Assembly: GCA_026724425.1 (NCBI GenBank)
Contig: JAIUCV010000003.1
Coordinates: 54,081,088 to 54,145,087 of the forward strand
Source: Erythrophleum ivorense
Taxonomy: Eukaryota; Streptophyta; Magnoliopsida; Fabales; Fabaceae
Direction: 5' to 3'
Length of the DNA: 64,000 nucleotides
Part shown: piece after piece, positions 1 to 11,722 of the stretch
Layout: each line of letters opens with the position of its first letter
Position numbering within the stretch: the stretch's first letter is position 1
Program-made: the position numbers and the translations under genes
The notes under the pieces: generated by a model
Database searches by the model: none
The model's input: only the letters and a program-made list of their open reading frames with translations
What the model was told of the DNA's origin: nothing

Positions 1-559
1 AGTAATTGATGATTAATGGATTGATTTAAGTGCTGAATTTTTCATTGACCTTCAATTATCCATGTATGCAATTAAGGTGTTTGATGAAATGCATGTGAAA
101 AATTGTTTGCTTAAATGTCTAATTTAAGGTCTCTTTAGAGTTTAATTGGTTAATTGAACATTCTAAGATGATAATTTAGAGGTTAAATTGATGGATTAAT
201 CATTCAAATTTAGTGTTCATTAATCCTAATGATAAGAATTAATAATTCAATGCGGAGTTGAGGTTTTAATTTTATATTAAATTGTTGATATCTTAAATCT
301 CGTATGGTAACTCAAGACACATTGCTTGAACACAAATAGGGACTCAGACCAAAACCATTGATAATTGAATTAGAATAATAATAGTGGATATCAAGGGATA
401 AATCTAAAGCTGGTCACATGTTTATTAGTTGTTCTTAATTCAAGTGTTTAAGCAGTAGTTATGAACTTTAATTCAATTTAAATTTTAGCTAGTTTAATTA
501 ATTCAAAACCCCTTCAATTAGGTAGCTTTTAGTTTCTCTTTTACACTTAGAAAACTCAA
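1..559. other. Unassigned AT-rich sequence, copy 1
   Basis: AT-rich DNA with no protein-like reading frame and no recognised repeat. It matches 29917-30475 almost base for base, which shows the duplicated unit already extends to the window edge. Confidence 0.6.
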
Positions 560-1880
560 TTGAATATTAAAATATATTTCCAAGGGAAATAATATAGGTT
601 ATGCCACTAGCTACAAATCTTACTCCACCTAACTTATTTGAGGTTGCTCAACACAACTAGTAGTGCACAAGGGTTTACATGACATAAACATCATATACAT
701 CCATACTTTGATTTTAAATTATACAAAATCCTATTTGATTATCAAAGTTTCATCACTCAAACTCCTTGGCTTCCATTTCTTGCTCCATGAGACTCACATA
801 AACATGGTTAGACATAAAGTAGGCAAGAGTAAGATTCAAAGAAGCCCAATAGTTTTTTTACCCTTTCAAGCATACATATATGGCATATTTTCATATCAAA
901 GAATACAAGCATGTACTAAATGCTTAGACTATGTATACATAATCACATTTTCAAGTTATATGTACTCATTCAAATCAAACATAGGCTCTAGGAACTTTTG
1001 GCCTAACCTTACCAAATTTCTTTAGGGCTTTCAGATTAGCCTCACTCACTTTTAGGGACTTTTAACTTAGCCTCACTCTCTTTTGAAACTTTTGACTTTG
1101 TCTCACCTATTCTTAGGGACTTTCAGCGTCTCCTCACTTAATCTAAGCGACTTTTGGCATAACCTCACCTATTAAAGCCATCTTACATTCAAAATGCATT
1201 TCCAAAAGCATAATGGTACCAAAAACATTTAATCAATAGCTATAGGAATATCTCATGATTCAATCATACATATAAGCATCCAAGGACAATCAAACAACCA
1301 ATAAATATATATAAGAAAGGATTGAGAGCTACTTTGAAATAAGAAACAAAAGTTTTCTTTCTTGAAGTATACTTTCCCTTCTTGGCCTCACACACAAACT
1401 TAGGAGGAGCTTGATTTGCGTAGCCTAGACACATCAAATACGTCATTGGAACCAATTCTAGTCTCACATAAATTTTATACAACCATATTCTAGTTTATGG
1501 TATTCTTATGGTTGCATATAAGGCCATAATGAAGCAACTCCTATGATTTATGATCTTGGTTCTAATTTCTCACTCAATTTAAGTCTCATGACTCTATTTA
1601 AACTTATTAGAGTCATTACAAATTCAACTCCAAGAGCTAACACTAAGTTGTTTCTTTATGCCTAAAATGGAACTTAAACTTCCATCTTTCAAACTATGGC
1701 TTCTAAATTTAAACCAATGGTTTCTTTGGTGTTTATTATTCATATATAGACTATTTCTATCCTTAGAATCAAAGAATACTCTCCTTAGGTACCTCTTTGT
1801 CCTCTTGGTCGAGACATGCATGTGGTTAAGGAGCCCATGGAGTTTCATTCAATTTCCTAGGGGTTTTGGTATCTATGAAG
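560..1880 (-). repeat. Divergent fragment of the TGTAA-type LTR family, copy 1
   Basis: Read on the plus strand, this follows the same order of blocks as the interior of the solo LTR at 15247-18941: a block with GATTCAAAGAA near 832, a run of CTCAC/TTTTGG-rich short repeats near 1020-1170, and a block with TTGGCCTCACACACAAAC near 1382. Small open frames here are by-products of the repeat. The strand is given relative to a family reading of TGTAATATC to GGTGTTACA. Its twin lies at 30476-31795. Confidence 0.55.
1020..1170. repeat. Degenerate short tandem repeat inside LTR fragment
   Basis: Four or more imperfect units, each roughly 35-45 bp, combine an AGGGACTTTT-like core with a CCTCAC tail. 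Related but better-spaced units (CTCACC, CTTTTGGGAGACT) occur in the equivalent part of other family members, for example 16900-17060 and 23760-23930. It is a recurrent internal minisatellite of this LTR family. Confidence 0.5.
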
Positions 1881-3930
1881 TGTAATACCATATCTTTCTA
1901 GCCTTCCTCATGCAATTCACATGCTTCACGACATACATTACTTAGAAGTTGTAAGAAAATGGGATATAAATAATGAATTAAATTTATGTTACGCTACACA
2001 TGAAAATTCTATTTGATGTCACATGGGCCATATAAGCACATAGTATACTTTTCCATATTTAATTACATCAATAAAACTCCTTTGCATCACAAAATCATGC
2101 CCACAATTCGTGGAAACCAAAATGAAGTATCAAATGTGGCTATTTAATTTCGGCCAGAATTGGCCCTTTTTCCGATTAAACTTTGAAAAATCATAACTAA
2201 TTCTAGAAAAATAGAAATCATACAATCTTAGTCATTATGGAAAGCTATGGATGTCTACTTCATATTAAAAATATGTCTAGACCATAACAACAATCACAAA
2301 GGATGTTTGACATCCAAAATTTTCCAAAGGTCAGACTGCATTCTGGAACTATCATAGAATTTTGTAGAAAAATTTGAAAATGTCCAATTAATTCCAAAAA
2401 AATCCAAACATGGAAATGATACCAATATAGAAATCTATGGATGTTAGCTAGAAAGGAAAAATATCTCTAGACTAGTTCATCAAGTCCAGGCCTTGGAATT
2501 TAATGAAACAGTAACTCAGGTCGAGAAAAATTTCTGATACTAGATAGAATGTTCAAAAATTCATATATCCCTCTCTAGACCTCAAAATTAGGTGCTTCTA
2601 ATTGTCAAGAGTCTCTGAGAATGTCTAGTTTCTCTGTATAAAATTTAATCAAGTCCAGGCCTCGAAATTTAATGGAACAGTAACTCAGGTCAGGAAAAAT
2701 TCTTGATACTAGATAGAATGTTCAAAAATTCATATCTCCCTCTCTAGACCTCAAAATGAGGTGCTTCTAATTGTCAAGAGTTGCTGAGAATGTCTATTTT
2801 CTCTGTATAAAAGTTTGTGGCAATTGAACATCATTTGAGCCTTGTGTGATAGAATTCATTTTCGAAGCAAATGAATAGTGCAGCAGACCAAAACCAGAAA
2901 AATGGCCTACTTGGAAAAATTTTCAAATATTCTGTAGACGTCAAAAAATTATGATCTTTAGCTTCTCAGAAAGCTCTTAATGAAACCTAATTGCATACCA
3001 AATCTCAGACTAAGAATAACTCATTTGGCCAAAAAGTGATATAGGGTTCCATTATGGTCATTTTTTGCTCCATATGGGATGCCAAAATTGCTAAATGGCT
3101 TTCCTTTGGTTTTGGCACCTTTTGGGCAAGTTTAAAAGCACATTTAGGACTTGAATGAGCTGCCCAAATGGTTCCAAACCCCATGCATCTCATTTTAGCC
3201 CACACATATGGACATTACATGAAACTTTCCAAAATGCATACTTTGGCATTACATATCCAATTTATATTCTAGGGTTCATACATCATGTTCATACATGTAT
3301 ACATCACATAATATCACAATTACATATGTCTAAGGGGTCATAGACCATATACATTAAAGGGATACATCATATGATATAATTATGGTCTTAAAGTGGCAAA
3401 ACTTGAGTATTTGGTTGTCAATCTTCTTTCTTAAATGTTGTCGGCTCCCATTACCATAGCCACTTGTCCACCTAGCATATTAGATCATTGGAGAGGAAGG
3501 AATGAGATTCAAAGAATCCCAATAACTCATCTCCCTTTCAATCATACATAATATATGTAAAGCAAGCCTTAAAAATGCATGCATGGACATAATACAAATC
3601 ATGAGAATTCAAGAAGCAAGCTTAGCATGTGAACAAGTCATAAAAGATATTCAAGAGCTCACTAAGTGTTTGGATTGGCCTCACACTTCTTCTCATGAAT
3701 TTTGGACTCGCCTCACCCATTCTTTGAGAGCTTTAGACCATACTCTTGGGAGCCCACTTTACTTTTGGAAGACTCTTTGCTATATCTCAACAAATCTCAA
3801 AGGTTCTTGGCTCATCCTCACTATGAGGAAGAGTCCTTGGCCTCTCCACACTCAAGCAAAGTCAACAAATATCATGCATTCATTTGAAACATAACATGGC
3901 ATCATGAAATCATGGCATATAAACTAGATT
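1881..3930 (-). repeat. TGTAA-type LTR fragment, copy 1
   Basis: It begins with TGTAATACCATA at 1881, a one-base variant of the TGTAACACC end of the complete solo LTR, and follows that LTR's interior block order on the plus strand to about 3930, where similarity fades. An internal 169-bp tandem duplication lies at 2480-2817. Small open frames at 3005-3205 and 3583-3894 recur as similar peptides wherever this LTR occurs, so they are not genes. Twin: about 31796-33859. Confidence 0.65.
2480..2817. repeat. 169-bp local tandem duplication, copy 1
   Basis: TCAAGTCCAGGCCT starts at 2480 and again at 2649. The following ~165 bp (AACAGTAACTCAGGTC, GATACTAGATAGAATG, CTCTCTAGACCTCAAAAT) are repeated with few changes. 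The same duplication in copy 2 has an extra 14 bp at the junction. Confidence 0.85.
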
Positions 3931-4129
3931 ATCATTAGAATATTTCAAAATTTTCTAAGTGCAACTAAAACCCTACTTACTATAACTTGATTTCTAAAGC
4001 TTCTTTTTTAGTTCCAATTGCATATTCTTGTTCCTTATATTCTAAAACCCTTGTTCCTACCTAATTATGACTTGAATTCATCCTCTCTTACATGGGCCTA
4101 GGTCTGGCTAAAATGCTCATGGAAGAAGC
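3931..4129. other. Unassigned spacer between LTR fragment and gypsy fragment
   Basis: No reading frame or clear repeat match is visible. It separates the LTR fragment from the minus-strand gypsy pol fragment and is kept in copy 2 at about 33860-34059. Confidence 0.4.
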
Positions 4130-4800
4130 AACCAAGAAGGAGCAAGAAGGACCATGATATCTTACCTTGTAGTCTCACTATTTCCTTTATCTGGGGTGTA
4201 AGTGGCTTTAATGGCTAAGAAATAACTTGACTTGGTTAACTTATCCATTATCACCCATATGGCATCATGCCCTAATGATGCCCTTGGTAATCCCATGACA
4301 AAATCCATAGCTATGCTATCCTATTTTTACTTCGAGATATTTAGGGGCTGAAGTAACCAAGTTGGCTTCTAGTGTTCTATTAACTCTGTAACATACTACA
4401 TACTAGGAGACGACTCAACTATGTCTGTTCTCACTCCAAGCCAGTAAAACATTTTCTTTAGATCAAGATACATTTTATTACTACATAGATGAATGGTGTA
4501 TTTATTTTTATGTGTCTCTTCTAATATCCTTTCTTTCAATTTTGAATCTCTAAGCACATACAGCCTATTCTTGTACCTTAGTATTTCATCCTTAGATAGA
4601 TTGAAATCTAAAGTGCTACCCTGGGACATCTGAGCTCTAACTTTTCTGATATACTCATCTACTTGTTGAGCTTTTTTATCTAATCTCTGAGGTCATTCTC
4701 TATTCGGGTTTCACTCATCAATAACTTCTTAGAATGCACCTAACATGAGAGATTCAAATCTCTTAATCTCTCCATAAAACAAAAAGGCAATAAGGATTGG
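4130..4800 (-). pseudogene. Broken Ty3/gypsy pol fragment (RNase H tail to integrase core), copy 1
   Basis: The minus strand reads from the region after RNase H through the integrase zinc-binding part (77-aa open stretch at 4396-4629, with ERILEETHKNKYTIHL and KMYLDLKKMFYW) into the start of the integrase core (DFVMGLP, then AIWVIMDKLTKS, around 4200-4320). Stops and frameshifts separate these pieces. In the core a piece is missing before a residual KEIVRL-like stretch near 4160, and there is no later catalytic region. It is a dead relic, and an LTR end abuts it at 4806. Confidence 0.8.
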
Positions 4801-4805
4801 CATTT

Positions 4806-6180
4806 TATAATATCCAGTTCTTCAAAAACTAAAGAAAACATGAGAAACGTAACGTACAGTTTCTTCGTCAACGAACGAAACTCATCGAATACAAAAGGAG
4901 GTCCCCCGAAATGATGTAATTAAGGTCTCAAAAAATTTTGGAAGCATTCTAGACTCCTAAAAATGAGAATTATAGGCTGAGACGGAAAGAAAAATGGAGC
5001 TAGAATGAAGAAACAATTTCTTACAAAAAACTTACAAAACGTAATGGCATTTTCGTAATGTTGAGCAAATTTTGGAATTTACATAGGAGGGCTTTCTAAA
5101 TGAAAGTTTTAAGTTCTTTAGGATTCTCAGAGGCCTTAAAAACCATGGGAAGCCCTGGGACAGTTAAATCCCCTTAGGTGGACGCTTTTCATATGTTGGT
5201 ACACCTAAACTTTGATGGATTCATTCAAGGTTTTAGCTCTGATTTGAGTGATTCCAAAGATATTTTATTTAATTGGGAACCGAAATTTCGTAATGAAAAA
5301 GAAGGTTCTAAAAAAGGAGGTAAAATGAAGGAGAAATGAAAATGCCAAGAACAAAGGGCAAAATGGGAATTTTTGAAAAAATGCTTCTTCCTCCCTTATA
5401 AATAGGTGGCGCCTCACACTCTCCCTGACTTAGCTTCAGATTGTTCTACCTTAAATCAGAAGAAAAGCCCTAGGAGAGTGGCACACCAAGAGGAGAGGAA
5501 AAGGAGGAGAAAATCCATGCTTAAGGTATGTTTCCATGATAGTTTTTCATGCTTTTCTTTATCCACACCTCTTCTCCTCCCTTCTCCTTTGTTTCATTTG
5601 ATTAAAATGGAGTTTATAAATTTGATTCAAGGAAGAAATTCAAAGGAAAATTCGGATTTGAAGAGAGGGGCTCAAAGAACACAAGATTCAAGTAAGAAAA
5701 AGTAAGAAAACAAGATAATTTCTTTTCCTATAGTTGTCATCTTTGGTTCCTTTCTTCACCATTTGGCCCCACTTGAGAAAACCTTAGGAGGAGATGATTT
5801 TTATGCAGAACCAAGCATGAAACTAAGGAAAAAGGGTGTGGAGATTAAGAATATGCAAAGGGAATTATCAAAAAACTATTAGATTTCAAGATGTAAATTT
5901 TAAGATTTTGTGTGCACCTTCCCAAATCTGATTTTATATGATGATTCCTAGGTCTAATTAAGAGTTTAAAAGAGTTCTTAAGATCCCCAAGATGCTCCCC
6001 ACATGCTTCCTCCTTCAAGAAAACAAAGAGAATTCTAAGGAGGCCAAAAAGGGTCTATGTCTCGACCAAGCAAGGTTGGGGTAGCTAGGGCGAGTTTTAA
6101 ATTTTTCTAAGGCCATTCTTGAGTCATTTATGATGAATGAAAATGAGGGGAGGCCTTGGAAAAAATTTAGAACTCATAGG
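4806..6180 (+). repeat. TGTAA-type LTR fragment, opposite orientation, copy 1
   Basis: The left end reads TATAATATCC at 4806; copy 2 still has TGTAATATCC at 34736, so copy 1 carries a G-to-A change in the terminal TG. The sequence is the reverse of the right-hand part of the solo LTR at 15247-18941 and matches 19094-20460. A TATA-like element lies at 5396. At 6181 it is cut by another LTR that begins TGTAACACC. Confidence 0.65.
5394..5406 (+). promoter_or_regulatory. Candidate LTR TATA box
   Basis: TTATAAATAGG lies about 590 bp inside the LTR from its TGTAATATC end. The same place in the solo LTR has CATATATAGG on the minus strand (about 18385-18394). This asymmetric element suggests the family is read from TGTAATATC towards GGTGTTACA; there is no other evidence for the sense. 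Confidence 0.4.
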
Positions 6181-7317
6181 TGTAACACCATAATATATTA
6201 ACCCCAACTAATCTCTGCTTAAGCTTGATTCCATATGATTTCCAAAGAAAATGACAAAAGCCGTGGCATTTTTCCTACTATGTATCAGAGTTTAAACGCT
6301 TATAATTTGCCCTGTGGGTCCCGTGAACCCATCAATCATAGAATTTACTCAAACTACATTTGTACAACTCATACGTAGCATAAAACAGCTTATGAACCAT
6401 GGATATGAAGCCCAAAACCCCAAAATGTAATTTCTCAAAACAGGCCCAAAAGTCAGATTTTTAGCTTTAACTTTGGAAAATCAAAACTAATTTTAGAAAA
6501 ATGAGAATTAAGCAAACCATAGCTTTCTATAAATCAATAAGTCTTACCTTTACACTAAAAATAATTCCCAACCACAATCTCAGCGTTTGGACCAGGTTTG
6601 ACATCGAAAAAAGAGACAGAGATCCGGCTGTCCCTGGTACTGATGCAGCTTGCTGTCATGAACTTCAAAAATTCATAACTAATTCCAAAAAAATCCAATA
6701 TGGACAAACTATGCTAATTTCTAAAGCTACAGATGTTAACTAGAGGAAAAAAATAATTTCAAATCATTTTAGTAGCCTTTGGACCTTAAAAACTAATGGA
6801 ACAGTAACAAAGGTCAGATGGCTTCCCTGATACTGACACAGAACTTTAGAAAGTCATTTCTCCCTCTACAGACCTCTAATTGAGGTGCTTCTAGTTGGTA
6901 TAGGTCACTGTGGATATCTAGTTTATGCCCATAAGATTTTATGACAATTGGACACCGTTTTGTCTATGAATGACACAAATTCATTTTCGGACTAGTTGCA
7001 CAGTACAATAACCAAAACCAGAAAATTCTCCAATTTTAAAAATTTGCCAAATATTCCCTAGACCTTTAAATATTACCCACTTTACCTTACCAAGAAACTC
7101 TCAACAAGATCTAGAGGCATCAAAATTTCATATCAAGAAGAGTTCATTTGGTCATATTTTGACAGAGCTCACAAATTTGGCAATTTTGATATCATAAATG
7201 GTTTGGGATAAATGGTCTCCTACATACTCTAACATATCTTGGGCAAGTTTTAAAGTATAAGCACAACATATATGAATTGCCCAAGTGATCCAAACCAACA
7301 CACATCTCAAACTCACC
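6181..7317 (-). repeat. Divergent TGTAACACC-type LTR fragment, copy 1
   Basis: It starts exactly with TGTAACACCATAAT at 6181 inside the preceding oppositely oriented LTR. The interior is a distant relative of the other copies (ATAACTAATTCC, GACCTCTAATTGAGGTGCTT). Similarity in this orientation ends near 7317, where the reverse orientation begins. Copy 2 twin: 36104-37228, with a 12-bp deletion near 36720. Confidence 0.55.
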
Positions 7318-8102
7318 ATGCTACGGGCAAATGAAGTCCAATTGCTATAAAATTTTATAGGCAGAAAATAGAGGTCATACGTGAATTGTGACAATTAGAA
7401 GCACCCCATTTGGATGTCTAAAGAGGGAGATATGATTTTTCAAAGATGCAGTCCACTGTCAGGCATCCAACTAGACCTTAGTTATTGTTTGATCAAATTC
7501 AGGGTTTGGGCGAGCTTGAACTAGTCTGGAATTATTTTTCTCCTCTAGCTAACATCCTTAGCTTTCCAGATTGGTATCATTCACTCTAATTGGAATTTTT
7601 TGGAATTAATTAGATATTTTTGAAATTTATATCAGTAAACTATGATAGCATCAGGACCCAGTTCGACCTCCAGACTATTTTGCATGTCAAACGCTGTGTG
7701 TGTGGGATGTTATGACATGTACATATTTTTATCATAATGTATACATCCCAAGCTTTCCATAATGACCAAGATTACATGATTTCAATTTTTCTAGATTTAG
7801 TTATGATTTTCCAAAGTTTTGGACAAAATGGGAGCAAATTTGGCCGAAATTCACTAAGTTCAATTTATGCTCCATTTTGGTTTCCTTGAGACATGAGCAA
7901 GATTTTGTGATGTAAATAGGTTGTCATAATGTATTTAAATATGAGGATGTATGGTATGAACCTAGACTATTTAAAATTTTTAAGCATGATGTAATGCAAT
8001 TAAATCTATTATTGTTGGTTCCTTTTTCCATGTGCTCTTATGAACATGATGATATGGAGCTTATAAATGCCATGAATGGGGTTAGATATATATGGTATTA
8101 CA
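7318..8102 (+). repeat. Divergent LTR fragment, reverse orientation, ending GGTATTACA, copy 1
   Basis: This stretch is the reverse-orientation relative of 6181-7317, recognised from AAGTCCAATTGC, GGAATTAATTAGA and the end TATGGTATTACA at 8091-8102, a variant of the GGTGTTACA end. Together with 6181-7317 it forms an imperfect inverted repeat. Twin: 37229-38013. Confidence 0.5.
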
Positions 8103-9745
8103 AAATACAATATATTATGAAGTGAGCAAATTATTATGATCAATTGTTATTGTTATTGTCTTTTTTATATAATATAGTATAGGAGATTGAATTGAAGACC
8201 TATAGCAAACAACTCAAACCCTTTACTGTAGTATACCTAGCGGGTTACAATCACCCAATTTTAGTTATATAGTTAGAAATGATTTTGAAAAAAATTTAAA
8301 AAAGGTTAAACAACTCTCTATGCTCTTACAAAAATACTTAAATTACATAGTGCTCTTTTCTGTATTAAAAATATACACTCCCTCTTACTGTATTATAACT
8401 AATATTTTGTTATTGGGAATGCCAATATAGTCCATTTTTTATTTTAGGGGAGAAAATTGTAGATTTTTTTTTAAGGAAAGAACTGTATAATTGGGACATC
8501 TTTCATAGAAAAAGAGTTTAATTTACCCAATTATATTTGACAATATAAAATAGTAAGCTTTTTAGATTTAGAAAAATGTAAAATCATTTGATAAAATAAT
8601 AAATTATTAAAAAAAGAAAATATTCCAAAAAGTATATTTTAAGGTTAAATAATTTAAAGATAACAATTTAATTTTTAGAATAACATTTGCATGAAATATA
8701 TGTGAGCAAATTGTCTGTAGTAATTGATATTACTGGTGATTTTGCAGTAATTAACTTTTAAGCTTTTCTTAGGGACTACAAATTTAATTATGTATCTAAA
8801 AATTATAATTGGAAGAATAACAAATTTTACTATATGATTTGTTAACATCAATTATTGTAGATGATCCCGGTTGAAAATATATATTAATAGCCATAAGCGT
8901 TGCCATAAATTTTATAAAGTTTTAAAATAATTAAAAAATTATGATTTTCAACATAAAATGAATAACATCACAATAAAAGTTTTAAAGTAATACATTTTTA
9001 AATTAATAGAAGAGATCAATATTCCTTTTGAGAGTTTTTGGTCATTTTTTTTTTAATTTTAGGGGACAATTATACATTTTCAAAATAAAGGACCGTATAA
9101 TTCAAGCATACCTCAAAGGAAAAAAAGTAATTTATTCTTAAAAAATTTCAAAGATGCTAACCATTTTAGTTTCAACAATGAAAATAGAGGGAATGCTATA
9201 GAGATGTTGTTGTCATCATGGTCTAGGACCTTTTTCGGGTTATAAGAACTACGCTATGATTAAAATAAATAACAACTTGCATCCATTAAAAGAAAAACCC
9301 AATAACAACTTTGTCTAATTCCATAATACCATTTGAACTTTTTACTTCCTTGTTATTAGTTGATTTTGCCACCAATATATGTGCTACCATCTCATTGTTG
9401 ATTGTGCCTAATATGATTACTAGGTATACAACTAAGAAAAAAATTCTCGAAAATCAAAACTTAATTCTCTTTAAATTGCAAGAAAAGTTGGTTTGTAGTT
9501 GTCAAATTGAAAAACAACTCATTTTTGTTATTTTTAGAGTAATCTAGCATTTGCTTCATTTTCATTCCATCCTAAAAATGGTATAAACCCATTTTTTGTT
9601 TCAAAACAAATTGCAAGACCTTCAAATGAGTCATATCATTGGATACCGTTGTTTTCCATCATTATTTCTAAATTAGCATACCTACCAATCCAACTTCCTT
9701 GTCCTTGTTTTTGGTGTCTTTGCCAACGATGCTAGTAAATCCTCC
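8103..9745. other. Non-repeat AT-rich region upstream of the GDSL gene, copy 1
   Basis: Very AT-rich DNA with long A and T runs. A 78-aa open frame at 9311-9547 has no recognisable domain and weak composition, so I do not call it a gene. Only about seven differences in 1.7 kb separate it from copy 2, far fewer than in neighbouring LTR-derived sequence. It presumably contains the upstream regulatory region of the GDSL gene. Confidence 0.5.
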
Positions 9746-9751
9746 TATAAA
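9746..9751 (+). promoter_or_regulatory. TATA box of GDSL gene, copy 1
   Basis: TATAAA in the context CTCCTATAAATTCA lies 62 bp upstream of the ATG at 9808. That spacing would put a transcription start near 9775-9780 and leave a short leader of about 30 nt. Identical in copy 2. Confidence 0.6.
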
Positions 9752-9807
9752 TTCATAGGACACCAATACCATTCATGACTAATTAAGGATTCCATATTCA
9801 AGAAGAT

Positions 9808-11722
9808 ATGGCAAAGTCAAAAATGTTGTTGCTAGCTTTCTCCTTTATTGCACACGAAGTTCTCATTGTGAATGCCATTGGCAAACATCCCTTGGTACCA
9901 GCCATGTATGTTTTTGGTAGTTCATCAGTTGATGCTGGAAACAATAACCACCTGAATACACCAGCAAAGGCAAATAAGTGGCCTTATGGTATTGATTTTA
10001 ATAACGTGAGGGGTCGATACACTAACGGCAAAAATTGGGCTGACTTTGCAGGTAAGTTTGTTAGTAGATGAAATATAATCACTCAATAATTATATTACAT
10101 TAAGGTTATAGCTTGTAATTGGCAACTGCAACTATAAGCATAGTAGGCCTATTGCGGTAGATTTTAAAATTTTGTTAGGCTTGTGAATATGTTATTCAAT
10201 AGCTACTTTTGTTTATTTGTTGATTTTTCCTTTGATTATTGCAAACACAATTAAAACATTGACTTAAATTACTATAATTTCAAAGTTTTTTGTCCATTTC
10301 ATATTACCCAAATATTACAACACTTATGGTGTTTGGTCTTCTCTCTATAGCTATTTATTTGGGCATACCAATGGCTCCTCCATACTTGAATCTCTCGGAT
10401 TCCGAAAGAAGTCAAATAACTACTGGAATAAACTATGGATCAGGAGCATGCGGAATCTTAAATACAACTAGAGCAGTATGAGATTAAAGCTTCTAACAAA
10501 GTTCATTTTGCTTGTGTTTTGCCTTTTTGTATTTTCTTTGAGAATAAATGTTTTATTTTATCACTAATTTTTATGTGTTTCTAACCATCTTCTAACTACT
10601 TTTTGCTAAAGGGCGAATGTTTGTCTCTAGGACAACAAATAGAGTACTTCACCTTTACTGTGACAAGGGATCTCCCAAAACAAAAGAATCAAAAGAATTT
10701 GCACCAACACTTGGCCAAATCCATATACCTTCTATTTATTGGCATTAATGATTACAATAGTAAGGTGAATGGCAACATCATGGACAAATTTAGTCCACAA
10801 GAGTTTGCGGATTACCTCCTTGATGAAATTACAAAGCATATCAAGGTTCATTCTACCTTATTTTACTTTGTTCTATCATTTATATATTAGAGGACTTAAC
10901 ACTTTTAAATCGTGGCGTCCAACATTGCTATAGCTTTAGCTTTTGCAATTGCCAAAGTCTGCAATAGTAGTCATACATACTAATTTATACACAATATTAT
11001 CACATTTTAGAAAAATGGTCATGATTGTAACCACAATTTTAAATTTTGAGAGGGCCAATCTTGGAGTTAACTTGTGCAATCTAAGTTGCGGTTTATAAAC
11101 AACGCATGAAATGTTTTATTTTTATTTTTTTTAACAATTCCAGAAACTTTATGATCTTGGAGCTAGAAAGTTTGTGGTGTCTGGCATTTCAACTTGTGAG
11201 CCATATCAGTATACAGAACATTGTGAATCGAGATACTATGGAGACAAGCTTCCTCAAAGGGTATTAGAGTTACAAGCCAAACTCCCGGGTTCATTATTTA
11301 CAATATATGATGTTTTCAAAGTATACAAGAAAATACTCGAAAATCATGAAAAATATGGTAAGCAAATTCATTTTAAGGTCATTTTTGAGATGCTAAATCT
11401 ACATAAAATCATTTTTTTCCTTAATAAATTTCAATGAAGCATATCTTAATTATGAATTCAGCACACTGTATATGATGCATTCTTTTACATGGATTTCTTC
11501 ACATTTATAGGAATCACAAATATAAAGGAACCTTGTTATGTAGAAGGTAAGCCGATTTGTTCGGATAGATCAAAATACCACCTGTTTGATAAGTGGGGCC
11601 ATCAAACCGAAGTCTCATGTGAGATTGCTTCAAAGGACTGCTTCAATGGAACTGCATGCTCTCCTTACACTCTTTTTGAGTTGGCCAAGACCCATCGACC
11701 ACCACAAATAGTAGAAAATTAA
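9808..11722 (+). CDS. GDSL esterase/lipase, secreted SGNH-hydrolase family, copy 1 (5 exons)
   Basis: Exons inferred from GT-AG sites and frame: 9808-10051, 10351-10475, 10612-10845, 11144-11357 and 11511-11722, joining to 342 aa, close to the usual 340-380 aa of plant GDSL proteins. Residues 1-25 form a hydrophobic signal-peptide-like start, suggesting secretion. Family blocks: block I at 36-47 (FGSSSVDAGNNN) keeps the nucleophile Ser39 but has Ser38 where the family has Asp; block II around GINYGSGACGIL (107-118); block III GINDY (167-171) with Gly and Asn; LGARKFVV at 206-213; terminal Asp299 and His303 in FDKWGHQTE. The Asp-His spacing is DxxxH, not the usual DxxH, and the region between residue 273 and Asp299 is shorter than usual. 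Such enzymes hydrolyse esters or acyl lipids; the substrate is unknown. The frame is intact, but reduced activity is possible. Confidence 0.9.

Noticed and set aside
663..1025. 120-aa open frame kept in both units (also 30579-30941)
   Set aside because: It lies in an LTR-derived block, has no recognisable domain, and its conservation simply reflects the recent duplication.
3005..3205. Similar small peptides (FGTIWAAHSS-like) in many places: 3005-3205, 20933-21142, 23072-23269 and their opposite-strand shadows
   Set aside because: They recur wherever the same LTR block occurs, on both strands, with no start or frame conservation beyond the DNA repeat. Not a gene family.
5406..5705. 99-aa frame just downstream of a TATA-like element
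   Set aside because: The frame opens with GTG rather than ATG, lies within an LTR and has a low-complexity composition. In copy 2 the matching frame is broken to 75 aa.
9311..9547. 78-aa frame upstream of the GDSL gene
   Set aside because: No domain, no splice context, and AT-rich composition like its non-coding surroundings.
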